NCBI GenBank assembly: GCA_026018925.1
Contig: JAKSZU010000008.1
Coordinates: forward strand, 57,823,527 to 57,887,526
Length of the DNA: 64,000 nucleotides
Reading direction: 5' to 3'
From: Tupaia tana
Lineage: Eukaryota > Chordata > Mammalia > Scandentia > Tupaiidae
Positions within the stretch are counted from its first letter, which is position 1. Every line of letters starts with the position of its first letter. A model generated the notes under the pieces. That model was given only the letters and a program-made list of their open reading frames with translations. It had not been told where the DNA came from and searched no databases. The position numbers were made by a program, and so were the translations under genes. Shown piece after piece: positions 58,860-64,000 of this stretch.

Positions 58860-59550
58860 CAACGGCTTTCTAAATGATCTTTTTGGATACAGTCTGGCTC
58901 CCTCAAGTCCAGCCACTACATGCAGCCAGAAGTCTCTGCCTAAGCAAACCTGAGCAGGCCAATAGTGGTTACCAACCATCCAAAGCTTCCCGCTGACTGT
59001 GGGACAAAATCCAATCACTTCCACAAAGAACACAAGGCTCATCATGCTCAAATCCCTGCTGGGCTCTCCAGTCTTCTTCCTGGGCACTCTTTGCCTTGCA
59101 CCATAAGCTCTGGCAACCCTGAACTGCTTAGTTCTCTGAATACAGAGCTTTTCCTTAGTGCTATGTCAGTCTTCATGCTAGTGCCTAGACAGAATACCCT
59201 TCCTTTCATTACTCTCCATGCCCATTTCTCCAGTCTCAGTATCTACCCTTTGCCTGGCTAACTCCAATCTACTCTTTATAACAAACAGGTATTGCCTCCT
59301 TCAGAATGCCTCCCATGACTTCTTCCTCATCTCAGGCAACCTATGTGCACCTCTGCCAGGGCATTCACCACCCTGTTCTGCACTCACGTCTTTAAAATTG
59401 TGTCTTTCTCATTAGACACAGCACTCTCTGAGAGCAGAGATCATGTCGTTTGCTTATTTATCTCTCCAGGGGCTAGCACAGGAGCCTAATTGATATAGTA
59501 CGCTCTCCATAAACATTAGTTGAGCGAATGAATGAATGAATGAATGACTT
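58860..59550 (+). repeat. L2 LINE 3' end
   Basis: 'ctttgccttgcaccataagc', 'atgcctcccatgacttcttc', 'gagagcagagatcatgtcgt' and the (gaat)n end at 59524-59547 match the L2 3' region in order. Confidence 0.8.
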
Positions 59551-59703
59551 CCAGGAATGACAGAGGTAACTCAAGTCACAGAGTCTACAAGAGCACCATA
59601 TATCACAGAGAATTCAAAGTACAGGAGATAGTTGACACAGTTGCTAGACAAATCAGGGCTAGGTGTTATTCTACCAAAGAAAAGTTTTGGAATAAAGTTA
59701 AAA

Positions 59704-59974
59704 GGGATCAGCAGATGGAGTAATGGTTACATCACTGGACTCCCATATAGTTGGCTATGGTTCAAGTTCTGTATCTGGTGGCTTAAAACTCATGCTGGGC
59801 GTGTGTGTGTACATGCCTAAAATCTTGAGAGGGGAATGGAGGAGAAGGGATTGTGGCGTGGCCATCCCCCTTAGGGTAATATCTTGCTTTCCGTCTCTCT
59901 GTCTCTCTCTGTCTCTCTCTGTCTCTCTGGTGAGTGCATGTGCCCTACAGCAAGAACATCTCTTAAAAAAAAAA
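59704..59974 (+). repeat. tRNA SINE family A, diverged
   Basis: Head 'gggatcagcagatggagtaa', body 'gaggagaagggattgtggcg' and a long CT tract. Confidence 0.9.
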
Positions 59975-60515
59975 GTTGATAGAAAAATGATGTGCCCTCA
60001 CCCTGTTTTTCATAGCCTGGGGTCTCCCCCCAACCACCACTAGGGGTCTGTCACCCACAGTCTTGCCACTGCTAAACTAGCTGTGCTTCAAGATTGTTTT
60101 GAAAGAAGGTATCCAATTTCAGTTCCCAAGACATGCACTTCCTAAGTTCAGCTTCAGGAATTTAGACATTGCCAATTCACACTCTATTTCTAGAACATAA
60201 TTTTTATCTTTCAAGAACAATTGTAATTACCCTATGCAAACTGCCCCCACCGAGGTACCTCTGCACATTCAGAAAGTAGCTGTGTCCTGCCCACTCACCA
60301 AGGCAACTGGTCTTTTAATGGAAAGCAGACATTAGCCCCAAATGATTGCTTCCACTCTTGGCACTCCCTGGAGTGTAGTGGGTCATCCCAGGGACCTTTC
60401 TACCATCCTCTTGAATACAATAAACCAAGGCTCTTTTTTCCTTTTTGTGACAATGTTTCAGATTTTTGCATCTTGTCTCTTCCTAGCTACCCTTCAACTA
60501 TTCAAAAGTTTCTCT

Positions 60516-60792
60516 CTTTTTTTAGAGAAATTTTTGCTATAGGGCACATGAGCTCGCTGGAGAGACAGAAGAGAAACAGGTAGAGAGACAGAAAGAGAGA
60601 GAGAGAAACAGAAAGTGAGAAAGCACCTCCTCACCCATAGTCACATCACAATCCCTTTTCTTCCATTTCTCCCTGCTCTCAGGATTTTGGGCACACACAT
60701 ACACTGACCTCGTGTGTTTTTTTAAGCCTCAGGATCCAAAACTATGCAGTCAGCCATGTGGAGCCCAGCCACCTTAACCACCATGCCACCAT
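60516..60792 (-). repeat. tRNA SINE, old A-like copy
   Basis: Reverse copy: 'agagaaatttttgctatagg', an expanded purine tract, 'cacaatcccttttcttccat' and a head ending 'ccaccatgccaccatggc'. Confidence 0.82.
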
Positions 60793-60918
60793 GGCTTCAC
60801 TGGTTTTCACTTAGCAAGTGACCAAGTCAGTTCCTGCCCTGCTTCCCCTCAACACCCTCGTCCCCATCTAGTCATCTGATTTTCTTTTTTTTACTTTGAT
60901 GCAAGTAGTTTGATTGTA

Positions 60919-60988
60919 TTGGGTTGTCAGAAAAGTCATAAAGCATTTTGCATAGAAAAAATACATCATGATTCTTCTGACAACCCAA
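60919..60988. mobile_element. Mariner-like palindromic MITE
   Basis: The ends 'ttgggttgtcagaaaagtca' and 'gattcttctgacaacccaa' are inverted repeats. TA on the left, mutated on the right. Confidence 0.82.
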
Positions 60989-61260
60989 AATTAGCAATTG
61001 CTTCTAGCTTACGGTTATACATATATAAATTTCTAAGCATGATTTCTATATAATCTATAAATACATCAAGGTATCAACAGTATTTATAAAATAGAAATCA
61101 TTAATCAAGCCAGGAGTTGACAGGAAATGGGTGATGAGAAGATGTTTCTGATAATTCTGATAAAATTGCCAAAGTATCTGAAAATATTTCCAAGGTGTTA
61201 TTTCAAGTCATGTTAAAGAACACAGGATATAAGTTCGCTGGAATAAAGAATTTTAGTTTG

Positions 61261-61373
61261 TAAAAATATTTATTTATCTATTTATTTGTTGTGATTTTCA
61301 GGCTGCCAGGTCCAGAACTCAAACCACATATGGGAATTCAACACTCTAACCATCATGCCACCAGCTTGCCCCT
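61261..61373 (-). repeat. tRNA SINE family B, internally deleted
   Basis: The AT tail joins 'caggctgccaggtccagaac' without the purine tract. 'ggaattttagttt/ggaatttcagttt' flanks it. Confidence 0.8.
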
Positions 61374-62627
61374 AGGAATTTCAGTTTCTTACAAATTGAT
61401 TAGCAAGTCTTACAACCAGTAACTTTTACGTCATAAGCGACAAGAAATATTCCATGAATTCTTGTCTTTTTTTTTTCTCTAGACAGTAATCCTTTTCTTG
61501 TTTGCTAGTCAAACCTCTTGAACTCTCTGTGTCCTGTCACCAGTCAGTTCCTATTTCGTCACTTGTTAGTGTTCTCAGTTTTGGAAGAGGTGTACCTGCA
61601 TCCAGTTTGCTTTGTCATTTGCTAAAAACTGTGAGAAATGAGGGAGGAGATTAATATTACTAGCTTGTTTTAACTTCCATCACAATGACCTGACTTTGTA
61701 CTAACAAAGTTATCACATCTTTTGCAGTCAGGAGGAGCAGGGGGTAAATAACAAGAAACCGTGGTTCAGCCAAAGGGGGAGGAGATTTATAGAAGGAGGC
61801 CAGAGAACTGGATGTATTTTGTAAACTTAAATGTTTCGAGATGTAATTCCAAAAATCCTGCTTACTTTGGCTTCCTTTTATCATTAAACAGGCGGTTCTT
61901 TGTACCTTGAAAGAGACACACAGACTGCAAAGAGTCATCTGAACTGCCCAGAAACGTCTTTAATCTTGACCATTTTCAAACACAGATCTCCATGGAGAAC
62001 AATTTTCTGAGGAATTCTTACAATGCAGAGTCTGTTCAGAGGATGCTGATTTGAAAACCCTGCTGTACCCAGGGCATAATGAAAACGGCAAGAAAGTGCG
62101 CAGCTTCGGGTAACTTAATAAAAAGAAAGAAAATTTGACAGGAAATGAAAGACTACCCAAGTTGAAAGCATGTAGCAGGCTATGCTTCAGAATGAAATGT
62201 AATTCTTCCAGGTCTAAGAGACCAGTGCTTGCCCTCAAGCACTGCGAAGGATGCCAGCTTCTAGTTGTATAAATACGCGGAAATAAAAGAAGATGCGTGT
62301 GGAGTGGACTTACTAAAATTGCAGGCCAGAGACTTTCAGTCATTTTTCACCAGTGATTTAATTTTTGTGATTTTCCATCAATTTGTATTTTCTTATATAA
62401 TGGTAGAACAAGTCAGAGGAGTAGACCAAAAAAACTTAGTTGGACTAATGTATAAATTCCAGCGGCAGTAGGATAAATGCTATGGCAAACCCACAGAGGT
62501 ATAGAAATAAGCACAGAGGCTCTGAAAGTAATCAGACCCACAGTGGTAGTGCTTCTGGCCTAATTTTAGAACTTGATAGACAGGATATGTAAAAAACCAT
62601 CTCTGTATGCTATCAAGCACTTATATT

Positions 62628-62900
62628 TTTATTATTTATTTATTTATTTATTGTGAGAGGTTTTTGCTAGAGGGTGCATGCACTCGCCAGACAGACAGAG
62701 ACAAAGAGACAGAAAGTGAGAAATCACCCCCAGTGGGGGATGGCCACGCCGCAATCCCTTCTCCCTTATTCTCATCTTGGGATCTTGGGCACGCATGCAC
62801 ACGCGCCTGGCGTGCGTTTAAGCCATCGGGTCTGGGATTCAAACTGCGATCAACTACATGGGAGCCCAGCGACATAGCCATTACAACAACTGCTGGTCCC
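62628..62900 (-). repeat. tRNA SINE family A
   Basis: Reverse full-length copy with a (ttta)n tail and a head ending 'acaacaactgctggtccc'. Confidence 0.91.
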
Positions 62901-63367
62901 ATATTTTAAAATATTATCTTTTAGATAATGATATCTTGCTTACTTAGCCTAAAATGTAATCTGATTATTTCTGTGATTGTGTAGCTTAAAAATGCCTGGC
63001 TGTTAAGTTAGCTCTTTACTGAAATCCTAATCTCGTCCCATATTTACACAGAGATGGACCATCTGAAGTCACTGTGTGAAAGCAGCAACGGTAACAACAG
63101 GAATTGGAATGGGGTAAGAGACATTCTCTCTGGTGGACCCCGCTCTCCCAGCCTGTAGGCTGTTGTAAACAGCAATGGGCTGGCCGCAAAGGGCAGCGAC
63201 AGGGACCTCGCTCGGGATTAAAACAGAGATGGCTCTTGGGCCTGTGACCTCTGCAGTCACACAGAGCTGGGCACTTAGAAGGGCTCTACGACTGGTTTAT
63301 TGATCTGCTGGCACTGTTTTGAAATTCTTAGTCTTTTTTTTTTTAGTCAAAAGGGTCTATATATATA

Positions 63368-63634
63368 TTTTTTTTCTTTTTTTGGAGAGGTTTTTGCTAT
63401 AGGGCGCGTGCGCTCGCCAGACAGACAGAGAGAGACAGAGAGATAGAAAGCAGGAAATCACCCCCCAGGGGGGATGGCCACGCCGCAATCCCTTCTCCTC
63501 CATTCTCCTCTCAGGATCTTGGGCACGCACGCACACGTGCCCGGCGTGAGTTTAAGCCGCCGGGTCCGGGACTCGAACCGCGGTCGACTACGTGGGAGTC
63601 CAGCGACATAGCCATTACGCTAACTGCTGGTCCC
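63368..63634 (-). repeat. tRNA SINE family A, youngest subfamily
   Basis: Reverse full-length copy with target duplication 'aaaagggtctatat' on both sides, nearly identical to the copy at 29173. Confidence 0.96.
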
Positions 63635-63978
63635 AAAAGGGTCTATATTTTCATCGTAAACTGGTCTGGGCAAATTACATAGCCAGTCTCAGCTTTAGAA
63701 TAGTTTGGATATTTGCTTCCTCTGAGAAATAGGGATGAAGTTTACCTGTAGTTAGGTGTGAGCCCAGGAGTGAGCATTCTTAGAAGGAAGTGCCTGCTCT
63801 CCTGCAGTCTGTTCATCAGCTGGGTTGGTCTGAGCTCTGGGGAACCTGGCTAGGTCTCTAAGGAAAACCCTGCGGAGTCAAATTTGCCTTTCAGCAGCAG
63901 TACCATCCTGCAGCAACCTCAGTGTTACTACAGGTGTGGCCAGATTTCTGTTCTGCCCATTCCACTGGAGGTGTGTAT

Positions 63979-64000
63979 GTAACTCTCTCTCTCTCTCTCT
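63979..64000 (+). repeat. (CT)n tract at the window end
   Basis: Alternating ct runs to the last base. It may be the CT tract of a SINE cut by the window edge or a simple repeat. Confidence 0.7.

Larger units (their letters stand above)
37171..64000. other. Intergenic region downstream of FZD6, no gene recognised
   Basis: Nearly 27 kb with no exon, CpG island or retrogene I can identify. In human the next gene downstream of FZD6 is CTHRC1 at a distance of roughly 40 kb, so its absence is expected. Named elements are listed separately. Segments with no assignment include 43635-44280, 45840-46330, 50880-51400, 53000-53540, 55950-57160, 57340-58160, 60000-60500, 61375-62620 and 63640-64000. Confidence 0.75.

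Noticed and set aside
63640-64000. Possible first exon of the next gene (CTHRC1) near the right edge
   Set aside because: No CpG island, ATG context or recognisable coding sequence; in human the next gene lies further away.

Overview
The window is nuclear DNA of a placental mammal. It has one multi-exon gene with GT/AG introns, old mammal-wide repeats (MIR, L2, L1M, MER5A) and about 70 copies of a tRNA-derived SINE. I saw no bacterial or viral gene, CRISPR array or operon. No primate Alu or rodent B1/B2 was seen. Three degraded composite SINEs carry 7SL-RNA-like segments, and 7SL SINEs are known from Euarchontoglires. Together with the dominant tRNA SINE this makes a colugo (Dermoptera) my best guess and a treeshrew second; the species call is an inference at about 50%.

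Gene content: the + strand carries Frizzled-6 (FZD6) from its second coding exon to its poly(A) signal. The exons are 19637-19833, 27096-28113, 31576-31724, 34009-34437 and 35692-35860 (stop), followed by a 3' UTR to about 37170. All junctions keep frame and give 653 residues. The exon with the signal peptide and the first two CRD cysteines was not found and should lie upstream, so 1-19636 is read as intron. A dead NDUFA1 retrocopy sits in that intron at 10772-11113.

Layout: 1-19636 intron rich in SINEs, L1M fragments, one MER5A and one MIR; 19637-37170 FZD6 exons and introns; 37171-64000 intergenic, with no gene recognised and very dense SINE insertion. The SINEs fall in two tail classes that share a tRNA-like head. 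Family A is about 250-270 bp, with a G/C-rich body and an end near 'gccctatagcaaaaacctct'. Family B is about 150-190 bp, where the head runs straight into a pyrimidine tract and then 'ggtcaaatt' plus an AT-rich tail. Many copies keep target-site duplications and several are nested, giving a relative order of activity. Two small mariner-like families are present: 70-80 bp palindromes and a longer element of about 120 bp.

I found no new biochemical system. The points of interest are the SINE biology (recently active copies, nesting, tRNA-7SL composites), a nearly perfect mariner hairpin in a FZD6 intron, and small lineage-specific changes in FZD6.
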